From JAWCQZ01 sp038869515 [NCBI: Halobacteria archaeon] (GTDB taxonomy: Archaea; Halobacteriota; Syntropharchaeia; JACQPP01), in assembly GCA_038869515.1 (NCBI GenBank), contig JAWCQZ010000001.1, positions 124,001 through 188,000 of the forward strand: a DNA stretch of 64,000 nt, written 5' to 3'. Position numbers and translations under genes: made by a program. How positions within the stretch are numbered: the first letter of the stretch is position 1; the number at the start of each line of letters is the position of its first letter. Positions 31,612-43,019 of this stretch are shown here, piece by piece. Below the pieces are notes generated by a model. It was not told the DNA's origin. It ran no database searches and saw only the letters and a program-made list of their open reading frames with translations.

Positions 31612-34107
31612 GGCGGCCTCGCCCGCCTCTTCGTTTGCCACCCGGGCCACCGCCACGACACGGTCGCCCGACTCCAGGTGGATGACGCGGACCCCCTGGG
31701 TGGCCCGGCCGAGGACCGAGACCTGCTTCGCCGGGGCCCGGATGGTCTGGCCCTTGGAGGACATGACCAGGATCTCGTCCCCCTCCTCGACCGCCAGCAC
31801 CGCCACCGCGGGGCCGTTCTTGTCGGTGATTTTCAGGTTGGTGACCCCCTTGGCCCCCCTCCGGGTCTTGCGGTAGCTCGCCACCGGCGTCCGCTTGCCG
31901 TATCCCTTCTCGGTGACGACCAGGATGTTGGTCTTCGGGGCCACCGGCTCGCTCGCGATGACCTCGTCCTTTTTGTCGAGCCGGATGCCGATGACCCCCG
32001 CGGCGGGCCGCCCCATGTCCCGCACCTCCTTCTCGTTGAACCGTGCCGCCTTCCCCAGGCGGGAGGCGATGAGGATTTCGCGGCTCCCGTCGGTGAGGCG
32101 CGTCGCCACCAGCTCGTCGTCTTTGTGGAGCCGGATGGCGATGATGCCGGTGGAGCGCGGGTTTGCGAAGGCCTCGAGGGGCGTCTTCTTCACGGTCCCC
32201 CGGCGGGTGGTGAAGAAGAGGTAGTGCTTCCCGTAGAACGACTTCGCCTCCTTGTCTTTCTCGTCGTAGGGGATCACCGGCACGGCGGCGGTCACCCGCT
32301 CTCCCGGCCCCAGCCTCACCAGGTTGACGATCGCCTTCCCCTTGGCGTAGCGGCTCGCCTGCGGAATCTCGTAGGTGCGGAGCCAGTGGACCTTCCCGCC
32401 GCTGGTGAAGAAGAGGATGTAGTCGTGGGTGTTGGCGAGGATGACCTCCTGGGCGAAGTCCTCCTCCCGGGTCTCGATGCCGACGATGCCCTTCCCGCCG
32501 CGCCGCTGCCGCCGGAAGGCGTCCACCGCCATCCGCTTCACGTAGCCCTCCCGGGTCAGGGTCACGACCACCTCCTCCGACACGATGAGGTCCTCCACGG
32601 TGTACTCGACCGTGCGGTCCACGATGTCGGTCCGCCGCTTGCCGCCGTACTTCTCCTTCAGCTCCTGCAGCTCGCCGCTGATGACCCGGTCGATCTCCCT
32701 CGCCGAACCGAGGATTTTCTTCAGGCGGGCGATGGTCTGGGCGAGCTCCCGCCGCTCCGCCTCCAGCTTCTCTCGCTCCAGGGCGGTGAGGCGGGAGAGG
32801 CGCATCTCGAGGATGGCCTGCGCCTGGATCTCCGAGAGGTCGAGCTTCTCCATGAGGGTCTTCTGGGCCTCCTCGGGGTCCTTCGCCTTCCGGATCCACG
32901 CGATGACATCGCTCATCCGGGCTTGGGCCTTCTGGAGGCCCGCGACGATGTGGGCGCGCTTCTCCGCCTGGTTCAGTTCGAACTGGGAGCGGCGCCGGAC
33001 CACCGTCCTCCGGTGATCGACGAAGGCCTGCAGCAGGTCCTTCAGCCCCAGGGTTTTCGGCTCGTTGTCCACGAGGGCCAGCATCTGGATGGCGAAGGTC
33101 GTCTCCATCTGGGTGTGCTTGTAGAGCTGGTTCAGGACCACCTCGGGGTTCGCGTCGGGTTTCAGTTCGATGACGACCCGCATCCCTTCCCGGTCCGATT
33201 CGTCCCGGATGGTGTAGACGTCGTCGATTTTCTTCTCCCGGGCCAGTTCGGCGATGGACTCGAGGAGGTTCGCCTTGTTCACCTGGTAAGGGATCTCGGT
33301 GATCACGATGGAGGGCCGGCGCCCCTCCTTCACCACCTCGGCCCGGGCGCGGACCCGGATCTGTCCACGGCCGGTCTCGTAGGCCTCCTTGATGCCCGCC
33401 CGGCCGTGGATGACCCCCCCCGTCGGGAAGTCGGGGCCCGGGATGCGCTTCATCAGTTCGGCGGCGGCGATGTCGGGCTTCTCGAGGTAGGCCACGAGCC
33501 CGTCCACCACCTCTCCGAGGTTGTGGGGCGGGAGATTGGTCGCCATGCCGACGGCGATGCCCGAGGCGCCGTTCACCAGCAGGTTGGGGAACTTGCTCGG
33601 AAGGAGCAGTGGCTCCTTCAGGGAGCCGTCGAAGTTGGGGGCCCATTCCACCGTCTCCTTCTCCAGGTCCGCCAGGACCTCCTCCGCCACGGCCGTCAGC
33701 CGGACCTCGGTGTAGCGCATGGCCGCGGGGGAGTCCCCGTCCACGGAGCCGAAGTTCCCCTGGCCGTCGACGAGCAGGGCCCGGAGGGAGAAGTCCTGGG
33801 CCATCCTGACCAGGGCCTCGTAGACCGCCATGTCTCCGTGGGGGTGGTATTTGCCCAGGACCTCACCGACCACCCGCGCCGACTTCTTGTAGGGGCGGTT
33901 GGAGCCGAGGCCGAGTTCCGACATGGCGTAGAGGATGCGGCGGTGGACCGGCTTCAGGCCGTCCCGGGCGTCGGGGAGGGCCCGGCTCACGATGACCGAC
34001 ATCGCGTAGTCGATGTAGGCCGATTTCATCTCCTCCTCGATGGCGACCGGGATGACCGTCTCCCGGGCGGGCGGCGCCGCCTCGGCGGGTTTCGGTTTTC
34101 GCGCCAT
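31606..34107 (-). CDS. gyrA: DNA gyrase subunit A
   Basis: 833 residues. Type IIA topoisomerase breakage-reunion subunit: [37 protein letters not shown] and the active-site Tyr in [10 protein letters not shown] (about residue 132). The C-terminal half holds six beta-pinwheel blades (repeats such as [41 protein letters not shown]) that wrap DNA. The GyrA-box-like QRRGGKGI distinguishes it from ParC. Euryarchaeal gyrases derive from bacteria. gyrB is not in the window. A TATA-like ctttaacc precedes ATG 34107 by about 27 bases. Confidence 0.96.
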   Translation of the reverse strand: MARKPKPAEAAPPARETVIPVAIEEEMKSAYIDYAMSVIVSRALPDARDGLKPVHRRILYAMSELGLGSNRPYKKSARVVGEVLGKYHPHGDMAVYEALVRMAQDFSLRALLVDGQGNFGSVDGDSPAAMRYTEVRLTAVAEEVLADLEKETVEWAPNFDGSLKEPLLLPSKFPNLLVNGASGIAVGMATNLPPHNLGEVVDGLVAYLEKPDIAAAELMKRIPGPDFPTGGVIHGRAGIKEAYETGRGQIRVRARAEVVKEGRRPSIVITEIPYQVNKANLLESIAELAREKKIDDVYTIRDESDREGMRVVIELKPDANPEVVLNQLYKHTQMETTFAIQMLALVDNEPKTLGLKDLLQAFVDHRRTVVRRRSQFELNQAEKRAHIVAGLQKAQARMSDVIAWIRKAKDPEEAQKTLMEKLDLSEIQAQAILEMRLSRLTALEREKLEAERRELAQTIARLKKILGSAREIDRVISGELQELKEKYGGKRRTDIVDRTVEYTVEDLIVSEEVVVTLTREGYVKRMAVDAFRRQRRGGKGIVGIETREEDFAQEVILANTHDYILFFTSGGKVHWLRTYEIPQASRYAKGKAIVNLVRLGPGERVTAAVPVIPYDEKDKEAKSFYGKHYLFFTTRRGTVKKTPLEAFANPRSTGIIAIRLHKDDELVATRLTDGSREILIASRLGKAARFNEKEVRDMGRPAAGVIGIRLDKKDEVIASEPVAPKTNILVVTEKGYGKRTPVASYRKTRRGAKGVTNLKITDKNGPAVAVLAVEEGDEILVMSSKGQTIRAPAKQVSVLGRATQGVRVIHLESGDRVVAVARVANEEAGEAAP

Positions 34108-34133
34108 GCTGGGAGCCGGGATGGGCGGGCCGG

Positions 34134-35177
34134 TTAAAGTTTTTTTGGAGCGGTCTCTTCCATCCTCTGGGAAAGGCGGTTCCGGAGGGCCTCGCCGTAG
34201 GCGAGGACCTTCCGGTACTCCTCGACCCACGGGAACCCCCGGTTCAGTTCGAGGAAGCGGGCCCGGGCCGCCGGGTCCACGGGCCGGACGTCGGGCGCCT
34301 TCCGCAGCTTCATCTGCTCCCGCAGGCCGGCCAGGGCCTCGAGGGAGGGGCCGAGGCGGGTGACAGCTTCGGAGGCTTGGAGGAGGAAGGGGTGGGCCCC
34401 CACCCTCATCGCGTACTCCTCGAAGAGGGGGACGTCCCGCCGCACCTCCGCAGCCGCCTCCCCCGCGTAGGCGAGCTCCTCGGCCGCCTTGAGGAGCTCC
34501 GGGTGGAGCCGGAGAACCTCGGTCGGTTCCGCCTCTCCGCCCGCCACCTTCCCGAACGCCTCGCCGGCCCGCTTCCACGCCGCCCCCACCCTCTCGGAGG
34601 CCGCCTTCCACTTCTTGGCGGCGCTCGAGACCTTCAGATAGGCCTCGATGGCGGGGTCCCTCTGGAGGGTCATCTGGGTGACCTTCTCGGGCTCGAGGTA
34701 GGTCTGCTTCAGGGCCCGGTCCACCGCCTGCGCCAGCCCCTCGACCGCCTCCTGAGACTGGAGGAGGGCCATCCGGCCCCGCCCCGCCAGCTCCTCCATG
34801 GCCCGCGCGAACTCCCGCGCCTCGGCCGCCGCCCGCTCCTGCCCGGCCGCCAGGAGGTCGAAGTGGTCGGCGGCCTCCCGGACCCTGGCGAGCCTCCGCT
34901 CCACCTGCTTGAGGAGGATGCGGACGTCCTCCCTCTCGCTCTCCGTCGCCAGCCGGAGGTCGGCGTCGTAGAACGCGTCCAGCGCCTCCCGGAGCAGGGC
35001 GTGGCGCCGGGGAAACCCGAGGGCCACATCCCCCGCCCGGAAGGGGGGGTCCCCGGAGAGGAACGCCTCCCGGAAGGGGGAACCGGTCCAGAGGCGGACC
35101 CGTCCGGTCAGGTATCCGCGGGCTTTCCGCCAGCGGGCCGCCGCGCCCTCCGCCGACTCATACTCCGCCGGGCTCAT
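34134..35177 (-). CDS. Helical coiled-coil protein, function unknown
   Basis: 347 residues, almost wholly alpha-helical with heptads ([39 protein letters not shown]) and no membrane segments or known motifs. It begins inside the end of the MBL gene (20-base overlap) and is the last gene before gyrA. Codon use is normal. I cannot assign a function; its position suggests co-expression with the MBL/CoA-transferase genes. Confidence 0.75.
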   Translation of the reverse strand: MSPAEYESAEGAAARWRKARGYLTGRVRLWTGSPFREAFLSGDPPFRAGDVALGFPRRHALLREALDAFYDADLRLATESEREDVRILLKQVERRLARVREAADHFDLLAAGQERAAAEAREFARAMEELAGRGRMALLQSQEAVEGLAQAVDRALKQTYLEPEKVTQMTLQRDPAIEAYLKVSSAAKKWKAASERVGAAWKRAGEAFGKVAGGEAEPTEVLRLHPELLKAAEELAYAGEAAAEVRRDVPLFEEYAMRVGAHPFLLQASEAVTRLGPSLEALAGLREQMKLRKAPDVRPVDPAARARFLELNRGFPWVEEYRKVLAYGEALRNRLSQRMEETAPKKL

Positions 35178-36099
35178 GCTGCGCGATTCTCCCTCTCCGC
35201 TTCAGGTCGAGCCCCAGCCCCGTGGCGTTCATCAGGAACCCCGAGACCACCTCCGCCCACGCCGCCGCGCGCCCCTGGAGGTTGCAGAACCTCTTCAGGG
35301 CGCGGGCCGCCGCCGCGTAGTCCTCCCCGCCGGCGAGGGCCCCGGCCACCACCGGCTCCCAGCTCCGGAGGGCCTCCGCTATGCGCTCGCAATGGGACTG
35401 GGGGTCCTTCACGGGGCCGAAGTGGGCGGTGAGGAGCCACTCCGGGCCGAGGGCCCGGAACCGGGCCTGGTCCTCCAGGCACCGCTCCACCGAGAAGTCG
35501 GCGGGGGGCGTGGCGGGCCAGGAGAGGTCCCCCTCGGCCCAGTAGGTCCCGGCGGCGTCGCCGGTGAAGAGCGCGCCCTCCCTCTCGAGGTGGAAGGAGA
35601 GGTGGGTCCGGGTGTGGCCCGGGGTCTCGAGGACCTTCAGAGGTCCGGCTCCCGTTTCGATGACGTCCCCCTCCTTCAGCACCCGCACCCGAGTGGTGTT
35701 GAGCGGCTTCACCGGGCCGAAGAGCCCCTCCATGGCGGCGCCGTAGACCCGGAGGGAGGAGGCGAGGAGTTTCGACGGCTCCACGAGGTGGGGGGCCCCG
35801 CGCTCCGAGAGGTGGAGGGTCGCCCGGGGGAGCACCTCGGGCACTCTCCAGGCGCCCCCCGCGTGGTCGAGGTGGACGTGGGTCACCAGGACCCGGGCCA
35901 CCTCGTCCGGGGAGATGGAGAGCTCGTCGAGGCCCTGGAGGAGGGGCTCCACCGATTTGGCGGGCCCGGGCTCTACGAGGGTGATTTCGGGGCCCAACAG
36001 GACGTAGGTGGAGAGGGTCCCCCGCCTCCCGAGGAGTTCCGTGTCGATGAGGGCGAGGTTCCTGGTCAGTTTCCGGGTCCGCGGCTCGACCCCTCTCAT
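35158..36099 (-). CDS. Metallo-beta-lactamase-fold hydrolase
   Basis: 313 residues. Metal motif THVHLDHAGG (HxHxDH), next ligands in ETPGHTRTHLSFH and FTGDAAGTY (bridging Asp), and LTAHFGPV at the end. This matches the glyoxalase II/thioesterase-like branch. Its neighbour, a CoA-transferase, is consistent with thioester hydrolysis, but the substrate is unknown. ATG 36099 overlaps the CoA-transferase stop. Confidence 0.87.
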   Translation of the reverse strand: MRGVEPRTRKLTRNLALIDTELLGRRGTLSTYVLLGPEITLVEPGPAKSVEPLLQGLDELSISPDEVARVLVTHVHLDHAGGAWRVPEVLPRATLHLSERGAPHLVEPSKLLASSLRVYGAAMEGLFGPVKPLNTTRVRVLKEGDVIETGAGPLKVLETPGHTRTHLSFHLEREGALFTGDAAGTYWAEGDLSWPATPPADFSVERCLEDQARFRALGPEWLLTAHFGPVKDPQSHCERIAEALRSWEPVVAGALAGGEDYAAAARALKRFCNLQGRAAAWAEVVSGFLMNATGLGLDLKRRGRIAQHEPGGV

Positions 36100-37232
36100 G
36101 GCTCCCGGCCCCGGAGAATCTCCTCCGCCTCCCTCTCGCCGTAGCCGAGTTCGGCCAGGACCTCCCGGGTGTTCTCGCCGTGGGCCGGGGCGGTCCGGCC
36201 CGGCCCGCTCCCGACAGGGGTGGGGAGGGAGCGGACCCCGCCGGCGGGGGAGATGTCGGCGAGGGCCTCCTCCATCCGCTTCACGAGCCCCGCCACAGCG
36301 CCGCGGGCCCGGAGCTCCCGCGCCCACTCCTCGGCCGGCCGGGAGGCGAGCCCGTCGGCGACCGCCTTCCGCACCTCCTCCGGCTTGCGGGAGAAGGCCC
36401 GCGTCTTGAGGTCGGGGCGGCCGATGGCGTCGCAGAGGGCGCGCCAGTAGTCGGGCTCCACGGAGCCGAGGGCGAGCCATCGGCCGTCCTGGCACTTGTA
36501 GAGGCCGTAGCCCGGGTGGCCCGAGGCGGGCCCCGACTCCCCCGGCGCGGGGGAGCGGCCGGTGGCGAAGTGGAAGGAGGCGGGGAAGAGAAGCGCCCAC
36601 CGCACGCAGTCGAAGAGGTTGAGCTGGAGGTGGGTCCCCTCCCCGGTCCGGTCGCGCTCCCGGAGGGCCGCCAACACCGCCGCCACCGCCCAGAGGCTCC
36701 CCAGCGCGGGGGCCCAGGTGACGCTCGGGGGCCGCGGCTCCGCGTCGAGGCCGAGGAGCCCCGCCTCGGCGGCGACGTCGATGTCGTGCCCGGGGACCGG
36801 ATCCCGGTAGGCGGAGTTGGAGACGAGGACCAGCCGCGGGTTCCGCTCCTGGAGGAGGCCGGGCCCGAGGCCGAGGCGCTCCAGCGTCCCGGGCGAGAAC
36901 CCCTCCACCAGGATGTCGGCCCGCTCCACCAGCCGCAGGAGCGCCTCCCGGGCGGGCGGGTGCTTCAGGTCGAGGACCGCCGAGCGCTTGTTCCGGTTCA
37001 CCGTCCAGTGGAGCGCGCCGACGCCGTTCACCATCGGGGGGGAGCGGCGGAAGAGGTCCCCCACCTTCGGGTCCTCGATTTTGACCACGTCCGCCCCGAG
37101 ATCGGCCAGCAGCCCCCCGGTCCAGGCGGCGGGGAGGGAGCGGGCGAGTTCGACGACGCGGAGGCCGGCGAGGAAACTCCCCTCCCCTCCCGCTCCTCGG
37201 CCGCCCGGCGCGCGGGCCCCGCTCGGGCTCAC
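36096..37232 (-). CDS. Family III CoA-transferase (CaiB/BaiF) or alpha-methylacyl-CoA racemase
   Basis: 378 residues with the interlocked CaiB fold: LRVVELARSLPAAWTGGLLADLGADVVKIEDP at the start (shown as the family N-terminal block), NKRSAVLDLKHPPAREALLRL, DILVEGFSPGTLERLG and GHDIDVAAEAGLLGL. The last motif contains the His-Asp pair seen in alpha-methylacyl-CoA racemases, so racemase activity is as likely as CoA transfer. It overlaps tyrS and the MBL gene by four bases on each side. Confidence 0.87.
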   Translation of the reverse strand: MSPSGARAPGGRGAGGEGSFLAGLRVVELARSLPAAWTGGLLADLGADVVKIEDPKVGDLFRRSPPMVNGVGALHWTVNRNKRSAVLDLKHPPAREALLRLVERADILVEGFSPGTLERLGLGPGLLQERNPRLVLVSNSAYRDPVPGHDIDVAAEAGLLGLDAEPRPPSVTWAPALGSLWAVAAVLAALRERDRTGEGTHLQLNLFDCVRWALLFPASFHFATGRSPAPGESGPASGHPGYGLYKCQDGRWLALGSVEPDYWRALCDAIGRPDLKTRAFSRKPEEVRKAVADGLASRPAEEWARELRARGAVAGLVKRMEEALADISPAGGVRSLPTPVGSGPGRTAPAHGENTREVLAELGYGEREAEEILRGREP

Positions 37233-38284
37233 GGCTCTTCCCGGAAGGGCTCCAGAAGTCCGGGGCGGGCCTCGATGAACTTCCGGGGCTTCTCGAGGAG
37301 CCGGGCGAGCGTCTCTGCGACCCCCGCCTTCAGGTCCTGGGGGTGCAGGCTTCCCCGGGCGAAGGCGTCGCGCAACTCGGCGAAGGAGCCGAACCGCGCG
37401 TCCCCGCCGTGCTTCGACTCCCGGTGAACCTCCAGCGCCCCCGCGGCCGGCAGGACCACCCGCCGGGCGAGTTCGAGGACCGGGTTGGCCTCCACCTCCT
37501 TCGCGGGGCAGTAGGCCTTCGCCAATTTCTTCCGGATCGTCTCGGGGGGATCGTGGAGGAAGACGCAGGTCTCGGGCCTCGATTTGCTCATCTTCACCTC
37601 GACCATCTCCTCCTCCGACTTTCCCGCACGCTGCATCGAGAGGAGCCCCGGCAGTAGGGCGTGGTGAAGGGCCACCGGCTTCGCGAAGCCCAGGCCCGGA
37701 GCCGCCTCCCGGGCGAGCATGTGGGCCTTCCGCTGGTCGATGCCGGCGTGGGCGATGTCGGCCTTCAGCCAGAAGATGTCGGCCGCCTGCATGGGTGCGT
37801 AGAGCAACTGCGCCACCGACTGGAGGTCGCTCTCCGAGCGGCCCAGGACCGTCAGGGTCCGGAGCCCGCGGGCGAGGGTCGTCTGGCGGGCGATGCGCAG
37901 GACGAGGGCCCAGTAGTCCCTGTCGTAGAGGTCGGAGGCGAGGACGAATTTCGTCTCCTTCAGTCCCAGCCCCTCCCGGAAGGCGGGGATGTAGTACTCC
38001 CTCGCGACGGCCCGGATCCGGTCGAGGTCGCCCCCCATCTTGTTGTTGATTTGGGAGTGGAAGTCCGCCAGGAAAATGGTGGTCTCGACCCCGGCCCTCT
38101 GGAGACGCTCCAGGACCAGTTTCGTCATCAGCCCCGAGCCGAGGTGGAGCATGCCGGAAATTTCGAACCCGATGTAGTGCCTGGGCTTCCCGCTTCCTTC
38201 GAGGAGCGCCTTCAACTCCTCCCGGGTCACCACCTCGGTCACAGGGTCCCTCAGCAGGAGGTCGAGTTTCGCGTCGGCGTCCAT
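37229..38284 (-). CDS. tyrS: Tyrosyl-tRNA synthetase, archaeal type
   Basis: Class I synthetase, 351 residues. HYIGFEISGMLHLGS carries the HIGH-like signature; LADFHSQINNKMGGD, LYAPMQAADIFWL and GIDQRKAHMLAREAA (tyrosine/ATP site), then VEVKMSKS (KMSKS loop) follow. Length and motifs fit the archaeal/eukaryotic TyrRS group. First gene of a coupled minus-strand chain with the CoA-transferase, the MBL protein and the coiled-coil protein, an unusual linkage. Confidence 0.95.
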   Translation of the reverse strand: MDADAKLDLLLRDPVTEVVTREELKALLEGSGKPRHYIGFEISGMLHLGSGLMTKLVLERLQRAGVETTIFLADFHSQINNKMGGDLDRIRAVAREYYIPAFREGLGLKETKFVLASDLYDRDYWALVLRIARQTTLARGLRTLTVLGRSESDLQSVAQLLYAPMQAADIFWLKADIAHAGIDQRKAHMLAREAAPGLGFAKPVALHHALLPGLLSMQRAGKSEEEMVEVKMSKSRPETCVFLHDPPETIRKKLAKAYCPAKEVEANPVLELARRVVLPAAGALEVHRESKHGGDARFGSFAELRDAFARGSLHPQDLKAGVAETLARLLEKPRKFIEARPGLLEPFREEP

Positions 38285-38388
38285 GGAGGGGAAGTAGACG
38301 GTCCTCTTCCTATGGTTTTGGGCCGCCTTCCGGGAGAGATTTTAAGGGAGAGGGCGGGATGCGGAGGGGAAGGGCCCGGCTCACCGAC

Positions 38389-38473
38389 GCGGGAGTTGCC
38401 AAGCTTGGTCAAAGGCGCAGGCTTGAGGTGCCTGTCCCGAAGGGGTTCGCAGGTTCAAATCCTGCCTCCCGCA
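38389..38473 (+). tRNA. tRNA-Leu (GAG)
   Basis: Class II tRNA of 85 nt: acceptor GCGGGAG/CTCCCGC, anticodon stem CAGGC/GCCTG around TTGAGGT (anticodon GAG), long variable arm TCCCGAAGGGG, T arm GCAGG-TTCAAAT-CCTGC, discriminator A. TATA box gattttaagg lies about 45 bases upstream. CCA not encoded. Confidence 0.95.
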
Positions 38474-38481
38474 CTGTCGCC

Positions 38482-38506
38482 GGGGGAGAGGGGGCTCCGC
38501 CCCCCC
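38482..38506. repeat. G-rich palindromic hairpin repeat, copy 2
   Basis: GGGGGAGAGGGGG-CTCCG-CCCCCC, nine bases after the tRNA-Leu 3' end and between the convergent tRNA-Leu and eL37 genes. Read on the minus strand it continues into GGCGACAG, like the copies near 50.6-52 kb. Confidence 0.65.
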
Positions 38507-38514
38507 GAAGACGG

Positions 38515-38667
38515 TTACGGATGGTTCACGCCGACCCTGCGGCGGGGGCGGGGGTAGCCGCAGAAGGCGCAGAGGCGGTGGCGGATGTGGTAGGCGACCC
38601 GGCCGCACCTCCGGCACCGGATGTGGGTCTTCTTGACGTTGCGTTTTCCAAAACTCGCGGTGGTCAC
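38515..38667 (-). CDS. rpl37e: Large ribosomal subunit protein eL37
   Basis: 50 residues, too short for most gene lists. [20 protein letters not shown], then [18 protein letters not shown] is the eL37 zinc-finger pattern (CxxC…CxxC). The start is GTG at 38667 after a gaggtag Shine-Dalgarno, 11 bases downstream of the LSm stop. The LSm-eL37 pair is a standard archaeal operon. Confidence 0.93.
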   Translation of the reverse strand: MTTASFGKRNVKKTHIRCRRCGRVAYHIRHRLCAFCGYPRPRRRVGVNHP

Positions 38668-38678
38668 GGCCTACCTCC

Positions 38679-40419
<1,741 letters not shown>

Positions 40420-40421
40420 AG

Positions 40422-41105
40422 TCAGCCCCGCTCCAGCTCCTCGTCGATCTGCGCGAGGCGCTCCTCCCCCTTCCGGAGCAGCTCCTCGTACTCCTCGGTG
40501 GAGAGTTGGCCCGAGCCGTGCTCTTCGGTGGCCCGCCCCAGTTGCGCCAGCAGCCGCTCCCGCTCCTTCTCCAGCTCCTCCTTGCGCCCCCGCCCCTCGG
40601 AGCGGGCCGGCGCCGCGGGGCGCGGCTTGGGGGCGGCGGGGGCCTCCGGGGCGAGCGCCTTCCGGGGCGGGGGCTCGGGGGGAATAAGGGTCTCGGGCTC
40701 CCCGACGAGGTCCTGGAACTTGGCCAGTTCGTTGATGATCTCGGCGTCGATCTGGGAGAGCTTCTTCACCGAGTCGCGGAGGGAGCGGTCGAGCCCCTTG
40801 ACCCGCTCCTCCAGGCCGGCGAGGGAGGAGCGGAGCTCCCGTTCGATCTTGGCCGCCGGCCCCGCGTCCCGCTGGGCGCGCTCCACGACGTCGAGGCGGC
40901 GTGAGAGGTCACCGAGCTCCTCCCGGAGCCGCGCCATCTCCTCCCGGCCCACCGAGGTCCGGATTTGCTCCGAGAGGCGGACCACCGCCACCTCGAGGGC
41001 CTGGAGCCGCTTGAAGGGGCGGTCGCGCACCTCCTCGATGGTGGTCCCGATGGAGGAGAGGCGGCGGAGGTTGGAGCGCAGCGCCTCGTCGTAATCCTCC
41101 GCCAT
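40422..41105 (-). CDS. Coiled-coil protein, function unknown
   Basis: 227 residues with three segments: heptad-rich helices (residues ~1-125), a Pro/Ala-rich linker with LIPPEPPPRKALAPEAPAAP (about 135-160), and a C-terminal helix pair (KEELEKERERLLAQL, EELLRKGEERLAQIDEELE). No membrane segment or catalytic motif. Convergent with the RNase Z-like gene two bases away. Codon use is normal. Confidence 0.75.
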   Translation of the reverse strand: MAEDYDEALRSNLRRLSSIGTTIEEVRDRPFKRLQALEVAVVRLSEQIRTSVGREEMARLREELGDLSRRLDVVERAQRDAGPAAKIERELRSSLAGLEERVKGLDRSLRDSVKKLSQIDAEIINELAKFQDLVGEPETLIPPEPPPRKALAPEAPAAPKPRPAAPARSEGRGRKEELEKERERLLAQLGRATEEHGSGQLSTEEYEELLRKGEERLAQIDEELERG

Positions 41106-41134
41106 CGGAGCAGTTCCGGCAGAAATGTAAAAAA

Positions 41135-41674
41135 CTAACCGGTGTTGGATGAATCGGACTTCTTCTGGCTCTGCTTCCAGTAGGCCTTGATGGTCTCCCG
41201 GTAGGACTTCCACGAGTCCTCGATGATGCGCCGCTGCTTTTCGGTGAGGGAGCCGGTGACCTTGGCGGGGGTCCCCGAGACCATCGAGTTGGGCTCGATG
41301 ACGCTCCGCGAGGTGACCACGGAGCCGGCGGCCACGATGCACCACTCCCCGATTTTGGCCTCGTCGAGGACCGTGGCGTGGATGCCGATGATGGAGTTGC
41401 TTCCGACCGCGCAGCCGTGGAGGACCGCGTTGTGGGCGACGGTGACCTGGTCCCCGACCACGCAGGGGCTCCACCCCGCGTGGAGGACCGCGCAGTCCTG
41501 GACCGAGGAGCGGGCGCCGACCTTGATGGGGGCGTAGTCGCCGCGGAGGGAGGCCCCCGGGAAGACTCCGCTCTCCTCGCCGATGGAGACCTTGCCCGAG
41601 AGGTAGGCCAGGGGGCTGACGAAGGCGGTGGCGTGGATTTCCGGAGTCTTTCCGCGGAACGCCTCCACGACCAT
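41135..41674 (-). CDS. Gamma-carbonic anhydrase-like hexapeptide protein
   Basis: 179 residues of left-handed beta-helix hexapeptides. AVLHAGWSPCVVGDQVTVAHNAVLHGC holds the three His ligands in the spacing of gamma-carbonic anhydrases and YrdA/CaiE proteins; RGDYAPIKVGARSSVQD supplies the Arg/Asp and Gln pair. A C-terminal helix follows LTEKQRR. It lacks the acidic loop proton shuttle of Cam, so activity is uncertain. Upstream TATA not clear; eight bases from Tsr3's stop. Confidence 0.88.
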   Translation of the reverse strand: MVVEAFRGKTPEIHATAFVSPLAYLSGKVSIGEESGVFPGASLRGDYAPIKVGARSSVQDCAVLHAGWSPCVVGDQVTVAHNAVLHGCAVGSNSIIGIHATVLDEAKIGEWCIVAAGSVVTSRSVIEPNSMVSGTPAKVTGSLTEKQRRIIEDSWKSYRETIKAYWKQSQKKSDSSNTG

Positions 41675-41682
41675 CCCCGGGA

Positions 41683-42180
41683 CTACGCCTCTGGCAGATA
41701 GTCTTTTTGAATCTCCACCACCTCGGCGCCGCTCCGGGCCGCGGCGTAACGCTTCAGGGGCTCCCGGTTGAGGTCAAGGAAGGCGTCTCCTCCGGGGAAG
41801 GGGGCGAGCAGGGCCTCGGCCCGGGGCCGCTCCCCGAGGATGACGAGGGCCGCCGCGAGCGCCTCGGCCGAGGAGAGGCGGAGGGGCTTCCCGTAGTTCA
41901 CCGGGTTGGCCGCCACCAGCCAGGGGAGGGCGCGGTGCTCCGCAGGGAGGCGCAGAAACTCCAGGAACCGCTCCTCGAGCCGTTTCCAGGAGCCGTCCAC
42001 CACCGCCAGGCGCGGGGCCCCCCGGTCGGCGGGGGAGAGGGCGCGGGGGGAGGCCGGGTTCAGCAGGAGGACGCCCCGGGGGAGGCGGTCCACGTGCCGC
42101 ACGACCCCCGCGCGGGCCATCTTGTGGACCGTGCACCGGCGCGGGTCGCACTGGCGGAGGTCCAGGGCCAGGAGTTCCAT
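41683..42180 (-). CDS. tsr3: Tsr3, 18S/16S rRNA aminocarboxypropyltransferase
   Basis: 165 residues. DLRQCDPRRCTVHKMARAG, LLNPASPRALSPADRG, VVDGSWKRLEE, LPWLVAANPVNYGKP and LSSAEALAAALVILGE are the Tsr3 (DUF367) blocks. Transfers the 3-amino-3-carboxypropyl group of SAM to a hypermodified uridine of small-subunit rRNA. Divergent from the KaiC-like gene. Confidence 0.92.
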   Translation of the reverse strand: MELLALDLRQCDPRRCTVHKMARAGVVRHVDRLPRGVLLLNPASPRALSPADRGAPRLAVVDGSWKRLEERFLEFLRLPAEHRALPWLVAANPVNYGKPLRLSSAEALAAALVILGERPRAEALLAPFPGGDAFLDLNREPLKRYAAARSGAEVVEIQKDYLPEA

Positions 42181-42198
42181 GGGGACCGTCGCGCGGGA

Positions 42199-42212
42199 AG
42201 CCTTTAATAACG
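42199..42212 (+). promoter_or_regulatory. TATA box of the KaiC-like gene
   Basis: aagcctttaataacg ends about 20-30 bases before the ATG at 42230, the spacing of an archaeal leaderless promoter. Confidence 0.6.
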
Positions 42213-42229
42213 GGCGGAAACCCTATTCC

Positions 42230-42979
42230 ATGGCCCTGGCCCGCTGCCCCACCGGCATCGAGGGATTCGACCCCCTCTGCGGGGGCGGCCTCATCCGGAA
42301 CCGGACCTTCGTGGTGGAGGGCATCTGCGGCTCCGGCAAGTCCATCTTCGCCCTCCAGTTCCTCTACAACGGGGCGACCAGGTTCAACGAGCCGGGCATC
42401 CTCCTGGCCACCGAGGAGCGCCCCACCCTCATCCGGGAGAACGCCGCCAACTTCGGGTGGGACCTCCGGAAGATGGAGGACGAGAAGAAACTCGCCATCA
42501 TCGACGGCTCCAGCACCAAGATCGGCGTGCCGAGCGCGGAGCGGTTCGTAGATGTTCGCCCCTTCGACGTGGACGCGGTGATTGACCAGCTCATCGCCAT
42601 CCAGGAGGACATCCACGCCAAGCGGGCGGTCATCGACTCCTCCACCGCCATCGGCTACATGTTCGGCGACCCGGCCAAGTTCCGGCTCGAACTCCTGAAG
42701 ATCTCGACCACCCTGGAGATGCTGGAGATGACCACCATCCTGACCGCCGAGGTCCAGCGCCAGGACGGCGGCCGCATCTTCGGCATCGAGTCCTTCATCG
42801 CGGAGGGGCTCGTCTCCATGCACTTCATGCCCAAGGACCCGAAGGACCCGATGCGGAGCATGCGGGTCCGCGGCATCGAAATCCACAAGATGCGGGGGAC
42901 CGACCACAGCCACAAGGTCCACCCCTACGACATCACCGGGCGGGGCATCGTGGTCCACCCCGAGGAAGAGCTCTACTGA
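42230..42979 (+). CDS. KaiC-like RecA-superfamily ATPase, single domain
   Basis: 249 residues. Starts CPTGIEGFDPLCGGGL, Walker A VEGICGSGKSIFALQFLYNG, then LLATEERP, Walker B AVIDSSTAIGYMF and TILTAEVQRQDG; the C-terminal GIEIHKMRGTDHSHKVHPYDI is the KaiC beta-hairpin. Archaeal single-domain KaiC proteins are signalling or motility-linked ATPases, not clocks. No partner is evident. Confidence 0.92.
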   Translation: MALARCPTGIEGFDPLCGGGLIRNRTFVVEGICGSGKSIFALQFLYNGATRFNEPGILLATEERPTLIRENAANFGWDLRKMEDEKKLAIIDGSSTKIGVPSAERFVDVRPFDVDAVIDQLIAIQEDIHAKRAVIDSSTAIGYMFGDPAKFRLELLKISTTLEMLEMTTILTAEVQRQDGGRIFGIESFIAEGLVSMHFMPKDPKDPMRSMRVRGIEIHKMRGTDHSHKVHPYDITGRGIVVHPEEELY

Positions 42980-43019
42980 GCCCGGCCAGGGAAGCACCCC
43001 CCGCCTTCCACGCGTCACC

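Noticed and set aside
42230-42979. Circadian clock KaiC
   Set aside because: It has one RecA domain only, and no kaiA/kaiB. Archaeal single-domain relatives have other roles.
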